NCBI GenBank assembly: GCA_030153045.1
Contig: JASLID010000124.1
Location: 1 to 33,279 of the forward strand
Direction of reading: 5' to 3'
DNA from: Flavobacterium sp.
GTDB taxonomy: Bacteria; Bacteroidota; Bacteroidia; Flavobacteriales; Flavobacteriaceae
Length of the DNA: 33,279 nucleotides
Shown here: positions 9,325-17,024 of the stretch, piece by piece
Position numbering within the stretch: position 1 is the stretch's first letter
Layout of the letters: each line of letters begins with the position of its first letter
Program-made: the position numbers and the translations under genes
The notes under the pieces: model-generated
The model's input: only the letters and a program-made list of their open reading frames with translations
Database searches by the model: none
Told to the model about the DNA's origin: nothing

Positions 9325-9401
9325 CTTTTATCTAGCTTCGTTGCACTACGCTAGGATATCGACGACAAACGAAGTTCACTGAACTCAGCTAAGAATAAAA
9401 G
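9325..9401. repeat. Imperfect long inverted repeat between convergent genes
   Basis: In the 147-base gap between the flippase and the hydrolase, three blocks pair in nested order: CTTTTAT (9325-9331) with ATAAAAG (9395-9401), TAGC (9333-9336) with GCTA (9388-9391), and CTTCGTT (9336-9342) with AACGAAG (9368-9374). The DNA here is richer in G and C than other gaps in the window. It could be a bidirectional terminator, a dispersed intergenic repeat or a relic of a small element. Confidence 0.45.
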
Positions 9402-9420
9402 TTAAGTGAAGTAATCAGGG

Positions 9421-10395
9421 CTAATTAGTTTTCGAATTGTTTTGCTTGTCAAATAGTTTGTTTATCCATTGAAGACAATCTTGCGAATCCATTATTGACC
9501 AAGAGTGCGGATGTTTGCTTCCGTCTAATTTAACCCCTTTTCCATAGCTGACAACCACATTAGCATCACCATTCCCCATTATTTTTAGCTTATTGATCAT
9601 TGCAATAATGTCTGTTCCGTTCCAATCGTACAAATCGCGATGACGTTGATTCATTAGCCATTCCACATCAAAATCAGTATACATTCGCAATGGAATGTTT
9701 TTCAAATATTTTGCATTTCCACCCTCTTTTTCGCCATACGAAAATATTGAAGCTTCCACGTATTTTTCTGGGTTTTTATAAGGAGTACCGTACAGTTTTT
9801 CATATTCTCCAATAATCCATTTTCCTTCTTCAACTGCGGCTGTAGTGAAATTTTTTTCAATTTCCCTTTCACAAAACTGATAAAGATGGGCTTTATCCAG
9901 CGGAGTGTCTAAGGCAAAAACACCTTTTGGTTTCAAAAAAGTTTTGTTTGGATTTTTAACTGCCCTTTCAGCATACCTCAAAGAAATCATTCCGCCATTT
10001 GATAATCCTCCTAAAATAAAATGGTCTTTAGAAATATGATATTCCTTAGTTATTGTATTGAAAATTTTATCTAAAATTAAAAATTCAGCATCACCGTTTT
10101 CTGTTCCAAAATTTATAGAAGGAATAAGAACTAAAAAGCCGTTCTCAACAGCAAGTTGATGCAGTGTTATTTGTTTTAATAAATCTTCTGTAGTTTCTCC
10201 ACCAGATGGTAAGATCACTAGTACACCTTTGATTTTAGCTTTCGGAACCGATTTTAAATAATATAAGGTTGTAGATTCTCCATCATTTAAATATAAATCA
10301 TTCGTATCAACATCTTCCAGTATGACTTTTTCCAATTCTTGTGCGTTTGATATTGCAATTGAAAATAGCATAATCAGCGATAAAATGTGCTTCAT
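9421..10395 (-). CDS. Secreted alpha/beta-hydrolase-fold protein
   Basis: The 324-residue product begins with a signal peptide (MKHILSLIMLFSIAISNAQ, cleavage after about residue 19), so it is periplasmic or secreted. The nucleophile elbow is GGLSNGG (residues 129-135, Ser132) after DHFIL. A likely acid is in YTDFDVEW (Asp241 or Asp243) and the likely catalytic His is in KHPHSWS (about 297). An oxyanion-type strand VLVILPSGG lies near residues 58-66. This arrangement fits esterases or peptidases of the alpha/beta-hydrolase superfamily. The substrate is unknown. It lies 26 bases downstream of the KAS III-type gene on the same strand and may be its operon partner. Confidence 0.75.
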   Translation of the reverse strand: MKHILSLIMLFSIAISNAQELEKVILEDVDTNDLYLNDGESTTLYYLKSVPKAKIKGVLVILPSGGETTEDLLKQITLHQLAVENGFLVLIPSINFGTENGDAEFLILDKIFNTITKEYHISKDHFILGGLSNGGMISLRYAERAVKNPNKTFLKPKGVFALDTPLDKAHLYQFCEREIEKNFTTAAVEEGKWIIGEYEKLYGTPYKNPEKYVEASIFSYGEKEGGNAKYLKNIPLRMYTDFDVEWLMNQRHRDLYDWNGTDIIAMINKLKIMGNGDANVVVSYGKGVKLDGSKHPHSWSIMDSQDCLQWINKLFDKQNNSKTN

Positions 10396-10421
10396 GGTTT
10401 ATTTTAAATAAGGTAACTTTC

Positions 10422-11480
10422 TTAACAACGGTACACAATCGCATTAATGTTCATTCCTGCGCCAACCGATGCAAAAATGATTACATCGCCTTTATGTAGT
10501 TCCTGGTTTTCTATTTTTTCTTTAATCAATAAATCATATAAAGTGGGTACAGTGGCCACACTCGAATTTCCTAGCTTATGAATGCTCATGGGCATCACTC
10601 CAGCTGGGGCTTCTTGATTATACAATTTAAAAAAGCGGTGAATGATGGCTTCATCCATTTTTTCATTGGCTTGATGTATGAGTACTTTTTTAACTTCTGA
10701 AATAGGAATGCCACTTTCGTCAAGGCATTCTTTCATGGCTTTAGGAACTTGACTTAATGCAAATTCGTATATTTTTCTGCCATGCATTTTAATATAGCGA
10801 ACATCAGCATCAAGGTTTTTGTTGAATGAGTTTCCAAAGTATAAGTAATCAGCTTCATCAGTTGCAAATGTGGCTGATGCGTGTGCTAATATACCTCCAT
10901 CTTCTTCCACTAATTCAAGAATTGTTGCTCCAGCACCATCAGAATAGATCATGCTGTCTCTATCATGAATGTCAACCACTCTAGAAAGTGTTTCAGCCCC
11001 AATAATCAAACATTTTTTGGCAATACCAGCTTTGATAAAAGCATTGGCTTGAATCACACCTTCAATCCATCCTGGGCAGCCAAAAAGAATATCGTAACCC
11101 ACACACTTAGGATTTTTTATTCTTAATTTCTGTTTTACCCTTGCAGCTAAACTTGGTACAGCATCAGCTTGGATAGCACCTTGTTTTACATTACCAAAGT
11201 TGTGCGCAAAAATGATATAATCTAATGTTTCAGGATCAATTTTTGCATCTTCAATAGCTCTTTGAGCGGCAATAAATGCAATGTCTGAAGTCACCAAGTT
11301 TTCGTCAACATAACGACGTTCTTCAATACCAGTAATTTCTTTGAATTTCTGCGCAATAATATCGTTTGGAGAAGGAAAAGGAGAACCATCTTCATTAAGG
11401 AATTGATGCTGAGCAAAGTCGATATTCGTAACAATTTGGTTCGGTATATAACTTCCCGAACCCGTTATTTTTATAGCCAT
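10422..11480 (-). CDS. 3-oxoacyl-ACP synthase III (KAS III/FabH-like)
   Basis: The 352-residue product carries the complete thiolase-fold triad. Cys135 is in ILFGCPGWIEG, His269 in VLIHQAN and Asn305 in KLGNSSVATVPTLYDLL. The length is slightly above the ~320-330 of housekeeping FabH because of an insertion near residues 22-45 (HQFLNEDGSPFPSPND). FabH-type enzymes condense an acyl-CoA or acyl-ACP with malonyl-ACP to start fatty acid synthesis. Extended, stand-alone versions are common in Bacteroidota, where the natural substrate is less certain. No other fatty acid genes flank it, so it may be an accessory enzyme rather than the essential FabH. The next gene downstream is a secreted hydrolase. 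Confidence 0.87.
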   Translation of the reverse strand: MAIKITGSGSYIPNQIVTNIDFAQHQFLNEDGSPFPSPNDIIAQKFKEITGIEERRYVDENLVTSDIAFIAAQRAIEDAKIDPETLDYIIFAHNFGNVKQGAIQADAVPSLAARVKQKLRIKNPKCVGYDILFGCPGWIEGVIQANAFIKAGIAKKCLIIGAETLSRVVDIHDRDSMIYSDGAGATILELVEEDGGILAHASATFATDEADYLYFGNSFNKNLDADVRYIKMHGRKIYEFALSQVPKAMKECLDESGIPISEVKKVLIHQANEKMDEAIIHRFFKLYNQEAPAGVMPMSIHKLGNSSVATVPTLYDLLIKEKIENQELHKGDVIIFASVGAGMNINAIVYRC

Positions 11481-11602
11481 AATTTGAATTTAGCATGTCT
11501 AAAATAATAATTATATAAGCAATAATCTTTCAAAACTTAAAAACCACAATATTATTACGAAATAATCAATTAACGCTAATTTAATTTATCGATAATATAA
11601 AA

Positions 11603-11980
11603 TTATTGATTTTGTTGTAAGATTTTAATTTGCATAATGGTGGCAATACTGAGTGCTTGCGTCTTAATTTGTTCTGCTTTTTCACCTTTAAACAGTTCGT
11701 CAACAGTAGAGTAAAAATGACCTAACCAAACTTTGAACAACTCCGGTGTCAAATGCTCTTTTTTATCAATGTCTAAATGAATCTGAGTCAAGTTTTTAGT
11801 GTAACCACCCGTTCCTAAAATGCCTTGCGACCAGAAAGTAACTAAAATAGGCAAATGTTCTTCAATTTTTAGTTTAACTACATCTGTAAAAATATAATTG
11901 ATTGCTTTGTCCTGAAGTAGTTTTTTGTAAAACTCATCCACTAATAAATATAAATCATCTTGATTTTCAATGTCTTTCAT
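11603..11980 (-). CDS. Group III truncated hemoglobin
   Basis: The 125-residue product fits the short 2-over-2 globin fold. It has DLYLLVDEFYKKLLQD (B/C helices), FTDVV, HLPILVTFWSQGILGTGGY and the proximal-His region QIHLDIDKKEHLTPELFKVW, with His68 the likely heme ligand. The HLTPELFKVWLGHFYSTV pattern is typical of group III rather than groups I or II. Cytoplasmic proteins of this class bind O2 and NO; some are linked to NO stress or to respiration at low oxygen. It follows the siderophore operon on the same strand, 71 bases after its last gene. Its own -7 element and a long hairpin lie in that gap, so it may be controlled separately. Confidence 0.88.
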   Translation of the reverse strand: MKDIENQDDLYLLVDEFYKKLLQDKAINYIFTDVVKLKIEEHLPILVTFWSQGILGTGGYTKNLTQIHLDIDKKEHLTPELFKVWLGHFYSTVDELFKGEKAEQIKTQALSIATIMQIKILQQNQ

Positions 11981-11992
11981 CTAATTTTTATT

Positions 11993-12043
11993 GTAAACCC
12001 TTTCGAAATTCATAACCGAAACGGTTGAATTGAAAGGATTTAC
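11993..12043. repeat. Long interrupted hairpin in the leader of the truncated hemoglobin gene
   Basis: Four stem blocks pair in register: GTAAA (11993-11997) with TTTAC (12039-12043), CCTTTC (11999-12004) with GAAAGG (12032-12037), AATTC (12007-12011) with GAATT (12027-12031), and AACCG (12014-12018) with CGGTT (12022-12026). Only one- or two-base bulges separate the blocks, and the loop is AAA. No T-run follows on either strand, so it is not an ordinary intrinsic terminator. It starts right after the -7 motif at 12043-12050, so it would form the 5' end of the hemoglobin transcript or act as an operator. Confidence 0.65.
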
Positions 12044-12050
12044 AAAGGTA
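12043..12050 (-). promoter_or_regulatory. Putative -7 element TACCTTTG for the truncated hemoglobin
   Basis: Read on the minus strand this is TACCTTTG, a match to TAnnTTTG, immediately after the stop codon of the NIS synthetase and about 62 bases before the hemoglobin start. There is no clear TTG at the usual upstream distance. It would place the transcription start within the hairpin at 11993-12043. Confidence 0.4.
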
Positions 12051-12051
12051 A

Positions 12052-13881
12052 TCAAACGGAAGCGGATAACGAATTGGCCCATTTAAAAACAGCTATTGGA
12101 TTAGTTAATTTACCCACAAATTGTAAACTTTTTGTTGGATCAGCCAAATCGAGCATTTGTTTGTTGTTTTTCAATTGCAGGCGATTCAGGCAACAACAGT
12201 CGAATTCAGGAGCAAACAAATCGTATTTTTTAAATTGCTTTTCCAGTTGCGGATTTTCCATTTGATATTGCTGAATACAATTGGCAACCAACTCCCAAAA
12301 ATTTTCTTCGGGAAAAGCAGCATGTTCAAAAAGAATATGTGAGAGAAACCTAAAATAGAAATCGAAAATATCGTTAAAAATGCATAAGATTTTCAATTCT
12401 TCAGGCATGTCGACATGAATACGTTTTGCTTTTTCAGGCAATGGTGTTTCAGGGTTAAAAATCATGACTTCTTCAGTGATATCTTTCATGAAGATTTTTA
12501 CCGGGACATGATTTTCCATAATCAGGATCAGGTTTTCACCATGCGGCATAAATACCATTTCGTGATGATAAAAACAGTGAATTAATGGTGCTAAGTAAGC
12601 GTCTAGATAACTTTTAATCCATTGTTTTGTTGTTAATCCTGACTGTTGAATCAAACAAGGAAGAAAAGCTTTTCCGGATTGATCCACATGTAGCAATGCA
12701 GCCATCGTCATAATGCTTTGACCCTCGGAAAGCTTTGGTATAGGGCTTTCTCTCCAAAGTGTTGCCAACATTTTGTTATGAGCGATAGAACGGCCTAATT
12801 TTTCATAAAGAAAATTTCGGTAACCTAAAGTCGCTACTTCGCCCAATAGTGTAAATCCTTTTTTCTGTAAATAAGGATCGTTTTCAACCAGATTATCAAT
12901 CCATTCTGTGATGGTCGGTGTGCTTTCCATATAATAAGGAGAAAGTCCACGCATGAAGCCCATATTAAGAATTGAAAGCGCCGTTTTAGCATAAAATTTC
13001 TGTGGGTTCGAAAGATTGAAAAACGTTCGGATGGATTGTTGTGCCGAATAAGAATCATCACTATAACCTAAACAAATCAAATGGTTTTCGGCTAAGTCCG
13101 GCGCAAAAATCACTGATAATTTGTTGTGCCATTGCCATGGATGAACCGGAAAATAATAATAATCTGAAACATCAAAGCCTTTTTGAATTAAAACAGTATT
13201 GAAGGTTTCAATATCTTCTTGACTCAATTCCTGCTGCAATAAGAATGTATAATCGACTGCAGCGGTTCCTGAAAATGTGGCTCTGCTTTTGTGTCCGGCC
13301 AACCAGATTAACTGCATTGGTTTGTTGGCTTCCGGGGAATAAAGCGTATAATCGACATCGTTAAAACCAATTCGGCCGCTATTTGCCACAAAACACGGAT
13401 GTCCTTCGGTCATGGCATGTTCGATGGTTTGATAATCTTTGCCGATTAATTCTTCGGAAGTATGATTTTCGTTGGCAATCAGATACGATTTGCTGTAAAG
13501 CGTACTTGTGATTTCTTCCAGATAAGTAGGCAGCAATTCGGCTGAAATGCCTAAATCTTCCTGAAATTCAAGTATAAAATCCAATAGGTTTAAATCGGTT
13601 TTTATGCCATTGTGAAATTTCTCCATCGAATCAGCACTAATATTCCAATGATTCAGACTCAGGATTTGTGCCTTAAAAAGATACTTGACAGATTGGTCAC
13701 TGTTGAATAAAACATAACTTCTCCAGGTATTTTCTTCAGCCAATAATTGTGGAACGATTAATAGCTCATGAGCAAATTCGCTGATGGTTTTTTTGAGTAA
13801 CAAAGCATTGGCTTTACTCCAATTTTTGACATTGATATGTTGAATTGTATCCGATGGAATACGTTTTTTCTCAGTATTCAT
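12052..13881 (-). CDS. NIS siderophore synthetase (IucA/IucC family, DesD-like), unfused copy
   Basis: The 609-residue product has the family signature in order: EEITSTLY, TEGHPCFVANSGRIGF (ATP/phosphate loop), LAGHKSR, PVHPWQWHNKL, SIRTFFN, FMRGL, MPHGENLILI and FMKDITEE. The GHP...GRIGF and PHGEN motifs are those of IucA/IucC adenylating synthetases. These activate a carboxylate as acyl-adenylate and join it to a hydroxamate amine. The DesD-like spacing suggests a succinyl-hydroxamate diamine substrate, but this is inferred from the cluster. The start at 13881 is 2 bases after the preceding acyltransferase. It is clearly a paralogue of residues ~194-798 of the fusion gene at 14487 and appears catalytically intact. 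Confidence 0.93.
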   Translation of the reverse strand: MNTEKKRIPSDTIQHINVKNWSKANALLLKKTISEFAHELLIVPQLLAEENTWRSYVLFNSDQSVKYLFKAQILSLNHWNISADSMEKFHNGIKTDLNLLDFILEFQEDLGISAELLPTYLEEITSTLYSKSYLIANENHTSEELIGKDYQTIEHAMTEGHPCFVANSGRIGFNDVDYTLYSPEANKPMQLIWLAGHKSRATFSGTAAVDYTFLLQQELSQEDIETFNTVLIQKGFDVSDYYYFPVHPWQWHNKLSVIFAPDLAENHLICLGYSDDSYSAQQSIRTFFNLSNPQKFYAKTALSILNMGFMRGLSPYYMESTPTITEWIDNLVENDPYLQKKGFTLLGEVATLGYRNFLYEKLGRSIAHNKMLATLWRESPIPKLSEGQSIMTMAALLHVDQSGKAFLPCLIQQSGLTTKQWIKSYLDAYLAPLIHCFYHHEMVFMPHGENLILIMENHVPVKIFMKDITEEVMIFNPETPLPEKAKRIHVDMPEELKILCIFNDIFDFYFRFLSHILFEHAAFPEENFWELVANCIQQYQMENPQLEKQFKKYDLFAPEFDCCCLNRLQLKNNKQMLDLADPTKSLQFVGKLTNPIAVFKWANSLSASV

Positions 13882-13883
13882 AA

Positions 13884-14480
13884 TTATAGATTTTGTAGTG
13901 CGTTATCATATTGAGCTTTGGTGCAAAAAGCCAAATGAGCCGTTTTGTGTGGAAGTTCAATAATTTTTTGATATTCAAATCCTGCTTTTGTGTTCAGCAG
14001 GTGAATTTTTTCGTTTCTTAAATCGGGTTCAACTACAATTCGTTTCACTTCTTCATGACTGAAAAGAAAATCCATAATCACTGTGAAAATGTTCCAGGTG
14101 AAATTGGAAATCCTGTTTTTAGGAGGAGCTACTAAAATGTGCATCCCTTTGTCGCCTTCTTCCACTTCATAATGCTTGCTGATTAAGTCATCAGTAGGAT
14201 TGTAGCTTTCCATAAGAAAAGCAATTTCCGAGTTGAAAAAACCAATGTATACTTTCGAATGATTCAGGATGTTTTGATATGCTGTTTTTACTTCGTCTAG
14301 CGAAAAACCATTCATACCCCAATAAACCGCATAGTCCTGATTGACCCATTGATGGATGTGCGCCAAGTCTGTTTCAAGGTTTATGGGATGAAGTTCAAAA
14401 CTGCCCAAATTCGGTACAGTTTTCTTAAAAACTACCGTTTCAGCTATAGAAATCAGATTGTTATTTGTCATCATTGTCAT
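13884..14480 (-). CDS. Siderophore hydroxylamine acyltransferase (GNAT, AlcB/DesC-like), unfused copy
   Basis: The 198-residue product begins MTMMTNNNLISIAETVV and contains the IucB/AlcB/DesC-type acyl-CoA N-acyltransferase domain: IHQWVNQDYAVYWGM, KVYIGFFNSEIAFLMESYNP, MHILVAPPKN, VKRIVVEPDLRNEKIHLLN and GFEYQKIIELPHKTAHLAF. The PDLRN and LPHKTA segments are conserved with the fused copy. The enzyme is expected to acylate an N-hydroxy diamine (succinyl, acetyl or another acyl group) before NIS-synthetase joining. It lies 6 bases after the fusion gene and 2 bases before the second synthetase, so the three are tightly co-transcribed. Whether its acyl preference differs from the fused domain cannot be told from sequence alone. 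Confidence 0.9.
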   Translation of the reverse strand: MTMMTNNNLISIAETVVFKKTVPNLGSFELHPINLETDLAHIHQWVNQDYAVYWGMNGFSLDEVKTAYQNILNHSKVYIGFFNSEIAFLMESYNPTDDLISKHYEVEEGDKGMHILVAPPKNRISNFTWNIFTVIMDFLFSHEEVKRIVVEPDLRNEKIHLLNTKAGFEYQKIIELPHKTAHLAFCTKAQYDNALQNL

Positions 14481-14486
14481 TATTTG

Positions 14487-16883
14487 CTAAACGGTTATTC
14501 TTTTGAAACTGGCAATTGGATTTTGTAATTTTCCCTGAAACTGCAATAAAGCTACCGGATCATCTAAATCAATCATGGTTTTGTTGTTGTTGAGCTGTAA
14601 GCGGTTCAGGCAGGAAAGCTGGAATTCGGAAGTAAATAAATCATAACGCTCAAATTTTTCTTCCAGGTGCGGATTTTCATCCTGATAATTGTTGATGCAT
14701 TCCGCGACACATTTCCAGAAATTATCTTCAGAATAATTAGCGTGCTCCACTAATATATGCGACATAAATCGGAAGAAACCATCGAAGACATCAATAAAAA
14801 TGGATAACAGTTTTACATCTTCAGGAACTTCGGCATACATTCGGTTAATGTTTTCAGGCAATTCAATTTCGGAATTTAAAATCACAGCTTCTTCCGTGAT
14901 ATCTTTCATAAATGATCTTACCGGAATATGATTTTCAAACCCTAAAATAATATTTTCGCCATGCGGCATAAAAACCAAATCGTATTGATAGAAGCAATGC
15001 AATAACGGACTCAAATATGTCTGGAAATAATGTCCTAACCATTTTTCGATGCTGAGGTTTGAAGCTTTTATAATTTCAGAAAGCAATGCATTTCCTTCGG
15101 TGTCAATATGTAATAAAGCCGCCATAGTCATCAGACGTTCGTTTTTAGTAATGAACGATACCGGGCTTTCTCTCCATAAGGACGCCAGCATTTTGTTGTA
15201 CGGATTGTGTTTTCCAAATTCCTCAAAATAAGGGTTGATGTAACTCACCGAAGCCACTTCGTCTAACATGGCAAAGCCTGTCTTTTTTAGGAAAGCATCT
15301 TCAGAAAGTAAATTTTCCAGCCATTCTGCCATTTCCGGAGCAGAACCTAAATAGTAAACTGGTAAGCCTCTCATGAATCCCATATTCAGGATAGAAAGTG
15401 AGGTCTTCGTATAATGTTTTGTTGGATTACTGGTATTGAAAAGCGTTCGAATCGATTGCTGTGCCTGATACGAATCGGGACCATAACCCAAACAGATTAA
15501 TTTTCCTGAAGCCAATTCTGGAGAAAAAAGATTCGCCAGTTTATTAAACCATTGCCATGGATGAACCGGAATAAAGTAATAATCGTTTGGAGAAAAGCCT
15601 TTTTCCAACAATACAGTATTAAAAATATCGATGGTGTCTTCATCTAATTCCTGACGGATTAAAATGTCGTAAGGCAATGCTTTGGTTCCGGCATAAACCG
15701 TTCTGTCTCGGTGTCCGGCCAGCCATAAAATTTGGAAAGGAGTTCCTGTTTCAGGCGTGTAAGCAATGTAATCCATAGTGTTGAAGCCAATTCGTCCATT
15801 ATTGGCTACAAATCCCGGATGTCCTTCGGTCATGGTTTCTTCGATAGTCTGGAAGTCAGCGGTAGCCAGTTGTTTTGACGTTGGATTGTTCTTCAAAAGC
15901 TTGTAAGCGCTACCATAAAGCGTACTTGTAATTTCTTCAATATAAGAAGGCAGTATTTCTTTAGCAATACCTAAACTTTCCTGAAACTCTTTGATAAAAA
16001 GAACAGCGTCCAAAGGGAGAATCACATTGTTCTTCATTTTTGTAATAGAAGACGTTTCGATATGCCAATGGTTTAAAGCTAATATTTGGGCTTTGAATTG
16101 GTATTCGATAGTTTGATCGTCAGATAATAAGGAGTAATGATTCCAATCGTTATCACAACTTTCTTTTTTTGGTTTCAGTAAAAGTTCATGAGAAAATTCA
16201 CAAAGGGCTTTTCGTACCAAATGGCGATTTGCTTTAGCCCAGATTTCAGGCTGAATGTGGGTAATTGCTTGTTGTGGGTTTTGTATTTGGTTTTCCGGAT
16301 TCATGGTATTTTTGCTAAGGATGTAGTGATTTATTTTGGTTATAAACTGGCTTCTGGTACAAAATGCCAATTGTGCTGTTTTGTGGGGAAGTGTGACAAC
16401 TTCAGCGTTTTCAAAACCAATGCGATGGCAAATAGTAAACATTTTTTTGTTTCTGATGTCTGGTTCTACAATGATGCGCTGAACCGTCAGGTCACTAAAA
16501 ATAAATTTCATTATCGTGCTGAAAATATGCCACGTAAATTGGTGTACAGGTTTTTCTGCAGGAGCAACAATGATATGAATGCCGCAATCGTATTTTTTTA
16601 CATTATAATATTTCCCGATAAGATCTTCTTTCGGATTATAGCGTTCGAGTAAAAAGGAAACCGATCCGTTGACCATTCCTATAAAAACATCAGAATGCGT
16701 GATTATCTTTTCATATTCAGAGCAAACCTGTTCTAATGTCTTGCCTAGCATTCCCCAATATTGGGCATACTCCTGATTGACCCAATGGTGTAAAATAGCA
16801 ATATCATTTTCTATATCGAGAAGACGAAGCTCTATTGTACCAAAATCGGCAATTGTAGTAGAAAAAACTACTTTTGTGTTCAT
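14487..16883 (-). CDS. Fused acyltransferase-NIS siderophore synthetase (BibC-like)
   Basis: The 798-residue product is a two-domain fusion. Residues 1-~182 are an AlcB/DesC-type N-acyltransferase (HHWVNQEYAQYWGM, IHIIVAPAEKP, VEPDIRNKK, LPHKTAQLAFCT). Residues ~205-798 are an IucA/IucC-family synthetase with EEITSTLYG, TEGHPGFVANNGRIGF, LAGHRDR, PVHPWQWFNK, SIRTLFN, FMRGL, MPHGENIILG and FMKDITEE. The same domain order is known for BibC, which acylates N-hydroxycadaverine with succinyl-CoA and then oligomerises or cyclises it into bisucaberin. The linker (about 180-210) contains Met194 at the position where the unfused paralogue starts. Both domains look intact. The gene follows the N-hydroxylase after a 141-base gap that holds a possible tiny ORF. 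Confidence 0.93.
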   Translation of the reverse strand: MNTKVVFSTTIADFGTIELRLLDIENDIAILHHWVNQEYAQYWGMLGKTLEQVCSEYEKIITHSDVFIGMVNGSVSFLLERYNPKEDLIGKYYNVKKYDCGIHIIVAPAEKPVHQFTWHIFSTIMKFIFSDLTVQRIIVEPDIRNKKMFTICHRIGFENAEVVTLPHKTAQLAFCTRSQFITKINHYILSKNTMNPENQIQNPQQAITHIQPEIWAKANRHLVRKALCEFSHELLLKPKKESCDNDWNHYSLLSDDQTIEYQFKAQILALNHWHIETSSITKMKNNVILPLDAVLFIKEFQESLGIAKEILPSYIEEITSTLYGSAYKLLKNNPTSKQLATADFQTIEETMTEGHPGFVANNGRIGFNTMDYIAYTPETGTPFQILWLAGHRDRTVYAGTKALPYDILIRQELDEDTIDIFNTVLLEKGFSPNDYYFIPVHPWQWFNKLANLFSPELASGKLICLGYGPDSYQAQQSIRTLFNTSNPTKHYTKTSLSILNMGFMRGLPVYYLGSAPEMAEWLENLLSEDAFLKKTGFAMLDEVASVSYINPYFEEFGKHNPYNKMLASLWRESPVSFITKNERLMTMAALLHIDTEGNALLSEIIKASNLSIEKWLGHYFQTYLSPLLHCFYQYDLVFMPHGENIILGFENHIPVRSFMKDITEEAVILNSEIELPENINRMYAEVPEDVKLLSIFIDVFDGFFRFMSHILVEHANYSEDNFWKCVAECINNYQDENPHLEEKFERYDLFTSEFQLSCLNRLQLNNNKTMIDLDDPVALLQFQGKLQNPIASFKRITV

Positions 16884-16932
16884 AGTTATTTTGTTTTTTG
16901 AATAAAATGTAGCTGCAGTTATTCGGTCATTT

Positions 16933-17019
16933 TTAAAATTGTGAAGCGACTGAAGCGACTTCTTTTAGAGTTTGTTTCAGTATTTTTTTAATTCTATTGT
17001 TTTTCTGTTTTTTATCCAT
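16933..17019 (-). CDS. Possible 28-residue small protein between siderophore genes
   Basis: An ATG at 17017-17019 opens a 28-codon frame ending TAA at 16933-16935. The product starts MDKKQKNNRIKKILKQ and ends KEVASVASQF: strongly basic at the start, helical and amphipathic. It begins 5 bases after the hydroxylase stop codon, a coupling distance, and fills most of an otherwise unusually long gap in a tight operon. The VASVAS segment is encoded by an exact 9-base tandem repeat (GAAGCGACT on the plus strand). It could equally be a chance frame in AT-rich DNA, and no family is recognised. Confidence 0.25.
   Translation of the reverse strand: MDKKQKNNRIKKILKQTLKEVASVASQF
16943..16960. repeat. Exact 9-base tandem repeat
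   Basis: GAAGCGACT occurs twice head to tail (16943-16951, 16952-16960) in the gap between the hydroxylase and the fusion gene. As a multiple of three, it preserves frame in the small ORF that spans it. Confidence 0.7.
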
Positions 17020-17024
17020 GACTT

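Noticed and set aside
12052..14480. Split acyltransferase and synthetase as a frameshift artefact of a single fusion gene
   Set aside because: The two frames are separated by a proper stop, a 2-base gap and a good ATG, and both products are full length, so a genuine two-gene arrangement is more likely.
16188..16652. 154-codon open frame on the plus strand inside the acyltransferase-synthetase fusion
   Set aside because: It is antisense to well-supported coding sequence, shows no recognisable domain, and its residue pattern looks like a shadow of the real frame.
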